NCBI RefSeq assembly: GCF_003315295.1
Contig: NZ_QNRI01000001.1
Span: 434,001 to 498,000, forward strand
DNA length: 64,000 bases
Reading direction: 5' to 3'
Source: Paraliobacillus ryukyuensis
GTDB taxonomy: Bacteria; Bacillota; Bacilli; Bacillales; Amphibacillaceae
The stretch's first letter is position 1, and each line of letters starts with the position of its first letter. Positions 56,345-64,000 of the stretch are shown here, in pieces. A program made the position numbers and the translations under genes. The notes under the pieces were generated by a model. The model made no database searches. It was not told where the DNA came from and saw only the letters and a program-made list of their open reading frames with translations.

Positions 56345-57208
56345 CTACCTTTCTTTTACGAATTTTAAAAGCTTGCTGATAAAAGTTGAAGGTCCCTTTT
56401 GATGTAAGTTGATTTCACCGGTGTCATACTGAGTTACGAGCTCTTCTAGTGCAACAGTAATCTTCGCTTTTGAATCATAAATAGAAAAAGGTGTTTGATT
56501 CAGAACAGCTTTCGAAACAACTTTATCTTGTGGTAATATCCCTAACGGCGTAATCTCCATTTCTAAAAAGCGCCGCATTGCTTCTTGTAAACGCTTGACA
56601 ATTTGGTTTCCATCTTTCGGCGTTTGCGACTGGTTGACCACAAGATATAACTTACTTTTGTTGTTATAATTAGTTATATGTTTCATCATGGCGTAAGCAT
56701 CCATCATTGAAGTAGGTTCAGGTGTGGTAATAACGATCGTTTCATCGGAGGCTAAGACATAGTGCAACGTATCCGCTGTAGCTCCAGCTCCCATATCAAA
56801 AATAATATAATCATATAAAAACAAAAGTTCATCAAGCTGTTGCAAAAAATAATTTTGTTTTGCTTGATCCATACGAAACACATTCGTTAACCCTGAACCA
56901 CCAGCAATATAGGATAAACCATTTGGACCTACTTCTATAATATCATGAATAGGTAATTCTTTCTCGTACATTTCGACGATTGTTGACTTTGGTTGTAACC
57001 CCATTAAAATGTCTAGATTTCCCATGCCGATGTCTAAGTCAAATAGCAACACTTTTCTATCTCTTTTGGTTAACGTTAGTGCAAAGTTAAGTGAAAAATT
57101 GGATTTACCAACTCCGCCTTTACCGCTTACAACCGAAATAGTTTTTGCATGTTTATTTGCCTGAGAGCGTTGAATTTGTTTGCGTAAGTTTGCTGCTTGA
57201 TCAGTCAT
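56345..57208 (-). CDS. flhG: Flagellar number regulator FlhG (YlxH), MinD-like ATPase
   Basis: FlhG is a MinD/ParA-type ATPase that controls flagellar number and placement with FlhF. The 287-residue protein has an N-terminal activator-like segment (residues 1-20, with a DQAANLRKQ motif resembling the FlhF-GTPase-activating helix of the family). The deviant Walker A SGKGGVGKSN is at about 28-37, and the C-terminal amphipathic stretch ends FISKLLKFVKER. Its start overlaps the end of flhF by 8 bp. Confidence 0.94.
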   Translation of the reverse strand: MTDQAANLRKQIQRSQANKHAKTISVVSGKGGVGKSNFSLNFALTLTKRDRKVLLFDLDIGMGNLDILMGLQPKSTIVEMYEKELPIHDIIEVGPNGLSYIAGGSGLTNVFRMDQAKQNYFLQQLDELLFLYDYIIFDMGAGATADTLHYVLASDETIVITTPEPTSMMDAYAMMKHITNYNNKSKLYLVVNQSQTPKDGNQIVKRLQEAMRRFLEMEITPLGILPQDKVVSKAVLNQTPFSIYDSKAKITVALEELVTQYDTGEINLHQKGPSTFISKLLKFVKER

Positions 57209-58352
57209 TCGTATTCGCCTCTACAATTAATTTACTGATTTTGTCACTACTTGCCTCTTCAATATCATCTGGGACATCTTGACCAGTAGTTAAATAAGCA
57301 ATCCCAATATCATTTTCATAAGCGATGTTTAACATTGCTCCATAAGAAGCTGTTTCATCAACTTTTGTAAAGATCAATTTCCTTAACACAACATGTTGAA
57401 ATTGATGATATATCGCAGCCAAATCACTATATTTTGTTGTTAACGAAAGAACTAGATATGTTTCAATATCGTTTTCTAAATCTACAACTTGTCCTAAGGC
57501 CTTTACGTATTTATCATCTCTAAAATTTCGTCCTGCTGTATCTACAATGACTAAATCATAGTCTTTTAATTTCTCCGTAGCTTTTTGAAAATCTTCGATA
57601 GAATACGCTATTTCTATTGGAATGCCCAAGATTTTAGAATACGTTTTTAATTGTTCAATCGCTGCAATACGATACGTATCTGTTGTGATTAAAGCAACAC
57701 GCTTTCTCTCTTTTAACATGAAATTCGCCGCAAGCTTGGCGATTGTGGTAGTTTTTCCAACACCCGTAGGTCCTACAAGATGTATAAATTTCTTGTTAAA
57801 CGTTAAACCGCCACAGCCGATTTTATCTAATCTTGTCTTAATTTCATTTTGAATGAAACGCTTGGCTTGTTCTAATGTCATAGCTTCATTACTGAATTGT
57901 TGATCTACGTGAGAAATAAGTTCTCTTGCTAATGTTTCGTCTACTTCTTGCGCAATTAATTGCTCATAAACCGTTTGATAAGCAGCAGAAAAACTAGCTT
58001 GATCTTTCTGTGAAGTTGTCTTCTCCATCCATTTACGTAATGATCGAACTTCATCCAACAACACTTGATGACTGGTATTTGATTCATCAGCTGCATTTGT
58101 TATCTGTTCAGGTAAACTTGGAGTGTTTTTTGTTGACTGTATGTTATGTTGATTATTTTTTTTGCTTTGCTGTGACTGGACATCAGGATCTATTGCCGCA
58201 ATCACTTCAATATTCTTTTTCTTGAATAGACCAAAGATACCACCTGTGTATATTACTTTGGAATTCAGTATAACCGCGTCGTTACCTAATTCTTTTCTAA
58301 CTTTTGACATCACTTCTGGCATCGTTGGTGCTAGATATTTTTTTACCTTCAT
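57201..58352 (-). CDS. flhF: Flagellar SRP-like GTPase FlhF
   Basis: FlhF is the third SRP-type GTPase and helps position flagella. The 383-residue protein has a basic N-terminal B domain with a polar linker (to about residue 95), a helical N domain, and a G domain with GPTGVGKTT at 194-202, the DTYRIAAIEQL motif and DTAGRN. It starts four bases before the flhA stop and overlaps flhG, so the trio is translationally linked. Confidence 0.96.
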   Translation of the reverse strand: MKVKKYLAPTMPEVMSKVRKELGNDAVILNSKVIYTGGIFGLFKKKNIEVIAAIDPDVQSQQSKKNNQHNIQSTKNTPSLPEQITNAADESNTSHQVLLDEVRSLRKWMEKTTSQKDQASFSAAYQTVYEQLIAQEVDETLARELISHVDQQFSNEAMTLEQAKRFIQNEIKTRLDKIGCGGLTFNKKFIHLVGPTGVGKTTTIAKLAANFMLKERKRVALITTDTYRIAAIEQLKTYSKILGIPIEIAYSIEDFQKATEKLKDYDLVIVDTAGRNFRDDKYVKALGQVVDLENDIETYLVLSLTTKYSDLAAIYHQFQHVVLRKLIFTKVDETASYGAMLNIAYENDIGIAYLTTGQDVPDDIEEASSDKISKLIVEANTND

Positions 58353-60382
58353 GCTACATTCACCACCCCAACACTTTGTACATCTAGATTTGGTTCAAGT
58401 TCATTATAAGACAATACAACGACATTCGGGAAGAAACGATCCAGTAACTGCTTGATATACATCCTTACGGTTGGAGAACATAAAATGATTGGTGTTTCTT
58501 CTTGTAAAGATACCTGCTCAACTTTTTCTGTCACAGAACGAATGATTTTTTGTTGTGAATCAGGATCTAATGCTAAATAACTTCCATGTTCCGTATACTG
58601 GACATGGTCTGCAATCATTTGTTCAACTTCTCCGGCAACAGTAATTACTTTTAACGCTCGTTCATCTTGCGCATATTGTTTGGTAATTTGAGAAGCTAAT
58701 GCTTGTCTTGCATATTCTCCTAATAGATCTGTATCATTGGTCATTTTTCCAAAATCAGCTAGTGTTTCAAAAATCACAGGTAAATTACGAACGGAAACTT
58801 GTTCACGTAGTAATTTAGCTAGTACTTTCTGCACATCACCGATAGACAATGGTTCTGGTGTAACCTCGTCTACTAAAATCGGATAAGACTCTTTTAAGTG
58901 ATCGATTAGTTGTTTTGTTTCCTGTCTTCCTAATAATAAATGGGCATGTTGTTTGATTACCTCGGTAATGTGTGTAGACACAACGGAGGGCGGGTCAACA
59001 ACCGTATAGCCTGATAACTCGGCATCATCTTTATCCTCTTCACTAATCCATTTTGCAGGTAAACCAAATGCCGGTTCCGTTGTATCAATCCCATCAATCT
59101 CTCCATCATCATTACCTGGAATCATCGCTAAATAATGATCAAGTATTAACTCACCTTGCGCAACTTCGTTTCCCTTAATTTTTAATTGATAGGTATTTGG
59201 ACTAAGTTGAATATTATCTCTAATTCGTACCACAGGAATAACTATTCCCAACTCAATTGCTAGTTGCCTTCGAATCATAACAATACGATCCATTAGATCT
59301 CCACCTTGGTTTGTATCAACCAATGGAATTAATGAGTAACCAAACTCAAATTCAATCGGATCCATGCTAAGTAGTTCAACTACATTGTCTGGGGACTTCA
59401 TTTGCTCTGAGTCAGCCGCTTCTTCCTGCAAGTCTTGTTCAACCGGATCTTCTTTTGGTGTTCTAGATAACCAATAAGCTCCAAAAGATAAAAATCCAGC
59501 TATAAAGGTAGTTAGAAAGAAGTTAATTGGTGTTAAACCGAATAAAAATATGGTACCTGCCGCAATATATAATAATTTAGGGAAACGTAATAATTGTTTG
59601 GTAACATCACTACCTAGGTTCCCTTCTGATGCAACTCTCGTAACAACAATACCTGTAGCAGTAGAGATTAAAAGTGCTGGTATTTGACTAACTAAACCAT
59701 CACCAACGGTAAGTTGCATATAGGTACTAATTGCTTCTTGAAAACTCATGCCCATTTGCATCATTCCAATAATTAGACCAAAAATGATGTTAATTAACAC
59801 GATAATGATGCCTGCTATCGCGTCCCCTTTAACAAACTTACTGGCACCATCCATCGCGCCGTAAAAATCGGCTTCTTGTTCAATTTTTTCACGTCTGTTT
59901 TTCGCCTGTTGTTCATTAATCAGCCCAGCATTTAAATCAGCATCAATACTCATTTGTTTCCCTGGCATCGCATCTAAAGTGAAACGAGCCGCTACTTCTG
60001 ATACACGTTCACTACCTTTTGTTATAACCAAAAATTGAATAATAACCAAGATAGTAAACACAACAAAACCAACTAATGGATTTCCACCAATTACAAAGGT
60101 ACCAAAAGTTGCTACTACTCCTCCGGCATCTGCTTCAGATAAAATCGAACGAGTTGTAGATACGTTTAATCCTAAGCGAAATAGAGTTAAAAGTAGCAAT
60201 AATGAAGGGAAAATAGAGAATTGTAATGGTTCACTCATATTCATGGAAACTAATATAACAATAAGTGCTAAAGAAATATTTGTTAATATAAATATACTTA
60301 AAATCCATCCTGGTAGAGGGATAACAAGCATAACAATTATTAAAATTACACCTAACAATACAGATAAATCACTTATTTTCAT
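58349..60382 (-). CDS. flhA: Flagellar export gate protein FlhA
   Basis: FlhA forms the nonameric export gate of the flagellar type III system. The 677-residue protein has about eight transmembrane helices in the first 310 residues, with the FHIPEP-type conserved cytoplasmic loop (RFTLDAMPGKQMSIDADLNAGLI, split at about 148-170). A large C-terminal cytosolic ring domain binds chaperone-substrate complexes. It lies 25 bp downstream of flhB and overlaps flhF. Confidence 0.97.
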   Translation of the reverse strand: MKISDLSVLLGVILIIVMLVIPLPGWILSIFILTNISLALIVILVSMNMSEPLQFSIFPSLLLLLTLFRLGLNVSTTRSILSEADAGGVVATFGTFVIGGNPLVGFVVFTILVIIQFLVITKGSERVSEVAARFTLDAMPGKQMSIDADLNAGLINEQQAKNRREKIEQEADFYGAMDGASKFVKGDAIAGIIIVLINIIFGLIIGMMQMGMSFQEAISTYMQLTVGDGLVSQIPALLISTATGIVVTRVASEGNLGSDVTKQLLRFPKLLYIAAGTIFLFGLTPINFFLTTFIAGFLSFGAYWLSRTPKEDPVEQDLQEEAADSEQMKSPDNVVELLSMDPIEFEFGYSLIPLVDTNQGGDLMDRIVMIRRQLAIELGIVIPVVRIRDNIQLSPNTYQLKIKGNEVAQGELILDHYLAMIPGNDDGEIDGIDTTEPAFGLPAKWISEEDKDDAELSGYTVVDPPSVVSTHITEVIKQHAHLLLGRQETKQLIDHLKESYPILVDEVTPEPLSIGDVQKVLAKLLREQVSVRNLPVIFETLADFGKMTNDTDLLGEYARQALASQITKQYAQDERALKVITVAGEVEQMIADHVQYTEHGSYLALDPDSQQKIIRSVTEKVEQVSLQEETPIILCSPTVRMYIKQLLDRFFPNVVVLSYNELEPNLDVQSVGVVNVA

Positions 60383-60407
60383 TATTCCCTCTCCTAACTT
60401 ATCTCAC

Positions 60408-61487
60408 TCATGCTTTTTGTTCTATTTGATACACATAAGCTAATACTTCTGCAACTGCTTGAAAAAAATCTTCTCCAATTGTATTTCCAATGTCAATTTG
60501 TGCATATAATGCTCTTGCTAAACGTCGATTTTCTACCTGTGTCACTTCATTTGCTGCTGCAATCTCACGTATTTTCAAAGCGACAAAATCAACCCCTTTA
60601 GCAACAACATAAGGAGCGTCTGCTTTTGACTCGTCATATTTTATAGCTACTGCATAATGCGTAGGATTGGTAATGACGACATCTGCATTTGGCACTTCAC
60701 TCATCATTCGTTGCATTGCCATTTGACGTTGACGTTCTTTTATCTTTGATTTTATTAGCGGATCTCCTTCGATATTTTTGTGTTCATCTTTAATATCGTT
60801 TTTTGACATTTTAATATTTTTCTCATAATCATATCGTTGATAAGAATAATCGATAATTGAAATAATTAACAATGCAATTGCAGAAAAAATTCCCATTAAA
60901 ATCGTCACATTTCCAAAAAAGGCTAGCGATCCATCTACACTTTTGTCTGCCAACATCATCATTTCGTCTTTATTGATCCAAAGAATTGAGAAAGTGATCG
61001 AAGTGATAACAACAATTTTTAAAAGTGATTTAACCAACTCAACTAAAGCTCTTGCTGAAAAGATTCGTTTTGCGCCTTGGATTGGATCAATTTTGTTTAA
61101 TTGCATTTTTAATGGCTCGGTCGTAAATAAAAAACCAATTTGCATAAAATTAGCTGCTAGCCCACCAACAATAGCAATTGCCATAACTGGAGCTAATGCT
61201 TGTACGATATATACGGTTATTTCTAACATCATGGTATGGAGATTATCTTGTGTTACTTCCCATGAGATATATTCCGTAAAAGATTTTTGATACAAGCCCA
61301 TCATCTGTTCTTTCCACATACTTCCTATTACTATAAAAAGAATAAAAACTAAAAATAACAAAATCGCTGTGTTAACATCTTGACTTTTAGCAACTTGTCC
61401 CTTTTTTCTTGTATCTTGACGTTTTTTTGGAGTCGCTTTTTCGGTTTTTTCGCCTGCAAAAAACTGCAAATCTAACTTTACATACAT
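60408..61487 (-). CDS. flhB: Flagellar export switch protein FlhB
   Basis: FlhB switches export specificity from rod/hook to filament subunits after self-cleavage. From MYVKLDLQFFAGEKTEKAT the 359-residue protein has four transmembrane helices. The cytosolic domain contains the autocleavage motif NPTH in VVITNPTHYAVAIKYD. The ATG chosen gives the standard FlhB N-terminus; a frame six codons longer starts inside the end of fliR. GGAGGAG lies about ten bases upstream. Confidence 0.96.
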   Translation of the reverse strand: MYVKLDLQFFAGEKTEKATPKKRQDTRKKGQVAKSQDVNTAILLFLVFILFIVIGSMWKEQMMGLYQKSFTEYISWEVTQDNLHTMMLEITVYIVQALAPVMAIAIVGGLAANFMQIGFLFTTEPLKMQLNKIDPIQGAKRIFSARALVELVKSLLKIVVITSITFSILWINKDEMMMLADKSVDGSLAFFGNVTILMGIFSAIALLIISIIDYSYQRYDYEKNIKMSKNDIKDEHKNIEGDPLIKSKIKERQRQMAMQRMMSEVPNADVVITNPTHYAVAIKYDESKADAPYVVAKGVDFVALKIREIAAANEVTQVENRRLARALYAQIDIGNTIGEDFFQAVAEVLAYVYQIEQKA

Positions 61488-61491
61488 GTTA

Positions 61492-62271
61492 TCAAGCTCC
61501 TCCAAATAATTGTATTAACACTTGCATCGATTCAATAATATATGAAAATAGTTGCTTCACAATTGTAATGTACATAACCATAAATATAGAGACAACAAAA
61601 AGAGCAACTAATATTTTTAATGGCAGTCCAACAACAAAGACGTTTAGTTGTGGCACCGTCCTGGCAATAATACCTAATGCAACGTCAACAAGAAATAAAC
61701 AGCCTACGATAGGTATTGCTAATTGAAATGCAGTTAAAAACAATTGATTGAATGTATCAATAATAAACATAACTAAGTTTTCATTATTAAAATTTATTAA
61801 TTGGTCAAGCGGTATCATATCAAAGCTGTACATTGCTCCGTTTATCAATAAATGATGCGCATCTACCGATAATAAAAAGAGGGAAGCTATCATATAAAAA
61901 TATTGTCCCATTAGCGGACTTTGTACTCCCGTTTGTGGGTCAATCACGTTAGCAATGGCAAACCCCATTTGAAAATCAATAAAGCCACCTGCTATCTGAA
62001 CAGCGGATAAAATCATATAAGCAATTAATCCAAGCAGCAATCCAACAATTGCCTCTTTACCAACTAACAATAGAAAAGTTAAATCCAACGGAATTTCTGG
62101 AATATTGATGCTGTATAACGTGATCCAAGCTAGAAATATCGCAAGACCTATTTTAAATTGATTCGGTATATTTCGGTAAGAAAAAATGGGCACTGTCGCA
62201 AAAAAAGCCGTAAATCGAACTAGAATTAGTAAGAAAGCAGGGAAAATATTTATATTAATCATTTCTAACAT
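61492..62271 (-). CDS. fliR: Flagellar export protein FliR
   Basis: FliR, with FliP and FliQ, forms the core export channel. The 259-residue protein has about six hydrophobic segments, including RFTAFFATVPIFSYRNIPNQFKIGLA near the N-terminus and the conserved GFIDFQMGFAIANVIDP motif around 95-111. The first ATG has only a weak AGGT binding site in the end of fliQ; MININIFPAF three codons later is an alternative. It ends four bases upstream of flhB. Confidence 0.95.
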   Translation of the reverse strand: MLEMININIFPAFLLILVRFTAFFATVPIFSYRNIPNQFKIGLAIFLAWITLYSINIPEIPLDLTFLLLVGKEAIVGLLLGLIAYMILSAVQIAGGFIDFQMGFAIANVIDPQTGVQSPLMGQYFYMIASLFLLSVDAHHLLINGAMYSFDMIPLDQLINFNNENLVMFIIDTFNQLFLTAFQLAIPIVGCLFLVDVALGIIARTVPQLNVFVVGLPLKILVALFVVSIFMVMYITIVKQLFSYIIESMQVLIQLFGGA

Positions 62272-62275
62272 TTAC

Positions 62276-62545
62276 TTAACCTACAAACTGGTTTAGATTT
62301 TGAAATATATTACTTGCGAATTCCACCACTCGTACAAGCATCCATGGCCCAAATAAGACTAAACCGACTAATACAGCAACAATTTTTGGTATAAATGCAA
62401 GGGTTTGTTCTTGTATTTGTGTTGTTGCCTGAAATATACTTACCAATAATCCAACAATTAGAGCTAGCAACAATAATGGTCCTGTAACGATTAAAACCGT
62501 ATATATACCTTGTTGAGCTAATGTAATTACGTGTTCTGCGTTCAT
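62276..62545 (-). CDS. fliQ: Flagellar export protein FliQ
   Basis: FliQ is a small subunit of the export channel, 89 residues with two transmembrane helices. The conserved LLLALIVGLLVSIFQATTQIQEQTLAFIPKI segment (split around residues 25-55) is diagnostic. It lies 20 bp downstream of fliP and four bases upstream of fliR in the usual P-Q-R order. Confidence 0.96.
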   Translation of the reverse strand: MNAEHVITLAQQGIYTVLIVTGPLLLLALIVGLLVSIFQATTQIQEQTLAFIPKIVAVLVGLVLFGPWMLVRVVEFASNIFQNLNQFVG

Positions 62546-62565
62546 ATACTCACCTCAATAACCTA

Positions 62566-63234
62566 CTAACTAAACCCTTGCAGTAATGATTGCGTAATTA
62601 AATACCAGCCGTCTACTAATACAAATAATAGAATTTTAAATGGTAATGAGATCATAACAGGAGGTAACATCATCATTCCCATCGACATCAAAACACTTGC
62701 TACAGCCATGTCAATTACTAAAAATGGAATAAATATCATAAAACCCATCTGGAAGGCTGTCTTTAATTCGCTAATCGCAAATGCAGGTACAAGTGTCGTT
62801 AATGATATATCCTCAATCGAATCAGGAGCTTCTAGTTGATTATAATCTAGAAACAAAGCTAAATCTTTTTGTCTTGTATGCTCTGCCATAAATTCTTTTA
62901 AAGGTATACTAGCTCTGTCGTATGCCTCATCTAACGTAATTTCTTCGTTAAATAAAGGGGTCAACGCTTCTTCATTTACCTGGTTAAATGTTGGTGCCAT
63001 AATGAAAAAAGTTAAGAACAGGGCTATACCAATTAAAACTTGGTTAGGCGGCATTTGTTGGGTCGCTAATGACGTTCGAACAAATGAAAGGACAACGATA
63101 ATTCTGGTGAAACTCGTTAACAATATAACAATACTTGGAGCTAGAGAAAAAACTGTCAACAATAACAGTAGTCGTACAGATGTTGAAACATTACTCGGAT
63201 CAGTACCTGAAAATAAATCTACAAATTCATTCAT
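62566..63234 (-). CDS. fliP: Flagellar export protein FliP
   Basis: FliP forms the pentameric part of the export channel. The 222-residue protein has about four transmembrane helices and the family motifs LTSFTRIIVVLSFVRTSLATQQ (around 40-61, in blocks) and FAISELKTAFQMGFMIFIPFLVIDM near the C-terminal third. The N-terminus lacks the long cleavable signal region of enterobacterial FliP, as is usual in Bacilli. It overlaps the end of fliO by 8 bp. Confidence 0.96.
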   Translation of the reverse strand: MNEFVDLFSGTDPSNVSTSVRLLLLLTVFSLAPSIVILLTSFTRIIVVLSFVRTSLATQQMPPNQVLIGIALFLTFFIMAPTFNQVNEEALTPLFNEEITLDEAYDRASIPLKEFMAEHTRQKDLALFLDYNQLEAPDSIEDISLTTLVPAFAISELKTAFQMGFMIFIPFLVIDMAVASVLMSMGMMMLPPVMISLPFKILLFVLVDGWYLITQSLLQGFS

Positions 63235-63925
63235 GTTTATCTTCTTCCTTACGTTTATAACTATTCGTAATCTTGTTTCTTTTATCTTTTAAAGATTTTA
63301 ACTCTGATTCAAACAGATTTGAAAAAGAACCAGATGAACTTTCTTTGTCATTTTTATTCTTTTTTGTTAATTTTCCAAATGTATCACCGAGTAATTTTGA
63401 CAGTTGCGGATTTACCACTGTATTATCTGAAGCTTTCTGATTTAGTAATCGTTCTTTGGTGTCTTCATCTTCTATCTCTGTCAATAATTCAATATTTTCA
63501 CCAACACCTACAACAAACAAACGTTCACCAATTCGAATGATTTGTACAGACTTATTTGTACCTAATGGAAGTCCTCCAAGATTTTTTAGAGCGGCTGAAC
63601 TTTGACTAATTTTATTTTTCTTATTCAAGAATTTAATAAGCAAATAAATTAAGCCAACCACAATAGCCAAAGCTACAATTACTCTAATCATCACTCCAAT
63701 TATGTTGGTGGAAGAACCATTCTTAATACCCGGTTTTTCTGCTGGAGATGGCTGCTCTTCTTGATTACTTTCACTAGTATCATTATTTGTTTTATCCTGT
63801 TCAGTAGCATTTGGATCATCAAATAATTCATCCACGGTCCCATTAGGCGCCGCTGAACTATAAATCGGCATGAATAACAAACCAAAAAGTAAAGCAGGGA
63901 TTAATACTTTAATTATTCGGCCCAT
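63227..63925 (-). CDS. fliO: Flagellar export assembly protein FliO (FliZ)
   Basis: FliO helps assemble the FliP ring. The 232-residue protein has an N-terminal signal-like segment with a probable cleavage at SSAAP (about residue 24) and an extracellular acidic Asn/Glu stretch. One transmembrane helix spans about 75-97 (MIRVIVALAIVVGLIYLLIKF), and the cytoplasmic FliO domain contains NKSVQIIRIGERLFVVGVGE. A Lys/Ser-rich tail follows. The order cheY-fliO-fliP matches B. subtilis, where it is called FliZ. Confidence 0.93.
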   Translation of the reverse strand: MGRIIKVLIPALLFGLLFMPIYSSAAPNGTVDELFDDPNATEQDKTNNDTSESNQEEQPSPAEKPGIKNGSSTNIIGVMIRVIVALAIVVGLIYLLIKFLNKKNKISQSSAALKNLGGLPLGTNKSVQIIRIGERLFVVGVGENIELLTEIEDEDTKERLLNQKASDNTVVNPQLSKLLGDTFGKLTKKNKNDKESSSGSFSNLFESELKSLKDKRNKITNSYKRKEEDKHE

Positions 63926-63932
63926 AGCTTCA

Positions 63933-64000
63933 TCAACTCAAAGCTTTTTGGATGGCATCAATTACACGGTCTGCTTGAAATGGTTTAACAATAAAATCTT
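63933..64000 (-). CDS. cheY: CheY response regulator, last 21 codons (cut by window edge)
   Basis: The window ends inside a gene whose last residues read DFIVKPFQADRVIDAIQKALS. This matches the C-terminal end of the CheY receiver fold, with the conserved Lys-Pro pair followed by helix 5. Its position directly upstream of fliO is that of B. subtilis cheY. The stop codon lies seven bases before the fliO start. The phosphoacceptor domain is outside the window. Confidence 0.88.
   Translation of the reverse strand, partial: DFIVKPFQADRVIDAIQKALS

Noticed and set aside
1-64000. CRISPR arrays, tRNA or rRNA genes, prophage
   Set aside because: No regularly spaced direct repeats, no cloverleaf or rRNA sequence recognised, and no phage gene clusters. 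The region is conserved core genome apart from the intergenic repeats.

Overview
The window is one contiguous piece of a low-GC Gram-positive chromosome. Every protein-coding gene lies on the minus strand. Gene content and order match the Bacillus subtilis fla/che - rpsB - pyrH - polC - nusA - infB - pnp - spoVF/dap - spoIIIE - ymf - pgsA - recA segment. Spore genes (spoVFA/spoVFB, spoIIIE, tepA) point to an endospore-forming, flagellated member of the Bacillaceae. The AT-rich, repeat-studded intergenic DNA and a nup transporter operon between ymfC and ymfF suggest the Oceanobacillus/Virgibacillus/Gracilibacillus neighbourhood, but the genus cannot be fixed from sequence reading alone.

Layout in the direction of transcription (high to low coordinate): the end of cheY and the flagellar export/chemotaxis operon fliO-P-Q-R-flhB-A-F-G-cheB-A-W-C-D-sigD, a fapA-like gene, a small unknown gene and swrB (64000-48528); translation and nucleotide genes rpsB, tsf, pyrH, frr (48375-45190); an intergenic island with an ISL3-type IS remnant and a nested repeat (45109-44650); envelope genes uppS, cdsA, rseP (44486-41459); proS and polC; the rimP-nusA-rnpM-ylxQ-infB-ylxP-rbfA-truB-ribF translation cluster; rpsO and pnp; mlpA and ymxH; dipicolinate and diaminopimelate synthesis (spoVFA, spoVFB, asd, dapG, dapA); tepA, ylzJ and spoIIIE; ymfC and the nucleoside ABC transporter nupNOPQ; ymfF, ymfH, ymfI, ymfJ; then rodZ, pgsA, cinA and the first 176 codons of recA.

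Compared with my recollection of B. subtilis, several genes are absent from their usual slots: dxr (between cdsA and rseP), rnjB (between dapA and tepA), ylxY (between pnp and mlpA) and ymfK (between ymfJ and rodZ). Whether they lie elsewhere cannot be seen here.

The least ordinary signals are in the intergenic DNA. Three copies (3704-4159, 11654-12047, 17084-17446) of a 360-460 bp element have terminal inverted repeats and flanking 4-5 bp direct repeats, so they look like a non-autonomous mobile element (MITE). Two related but shorter elements (14299-14584, 44713-44893) share internal blocks with them, and one of these sits inside the ISL3 remnant. Other regulatory signals seen directly are a LexA-type box and promoter for recA, a sigma-K-type promoter for spoVF, sigma-A promoters for rpsO and rpsB, a large base-paired leader upstream of pnp, and a series of intrinsic terminators.
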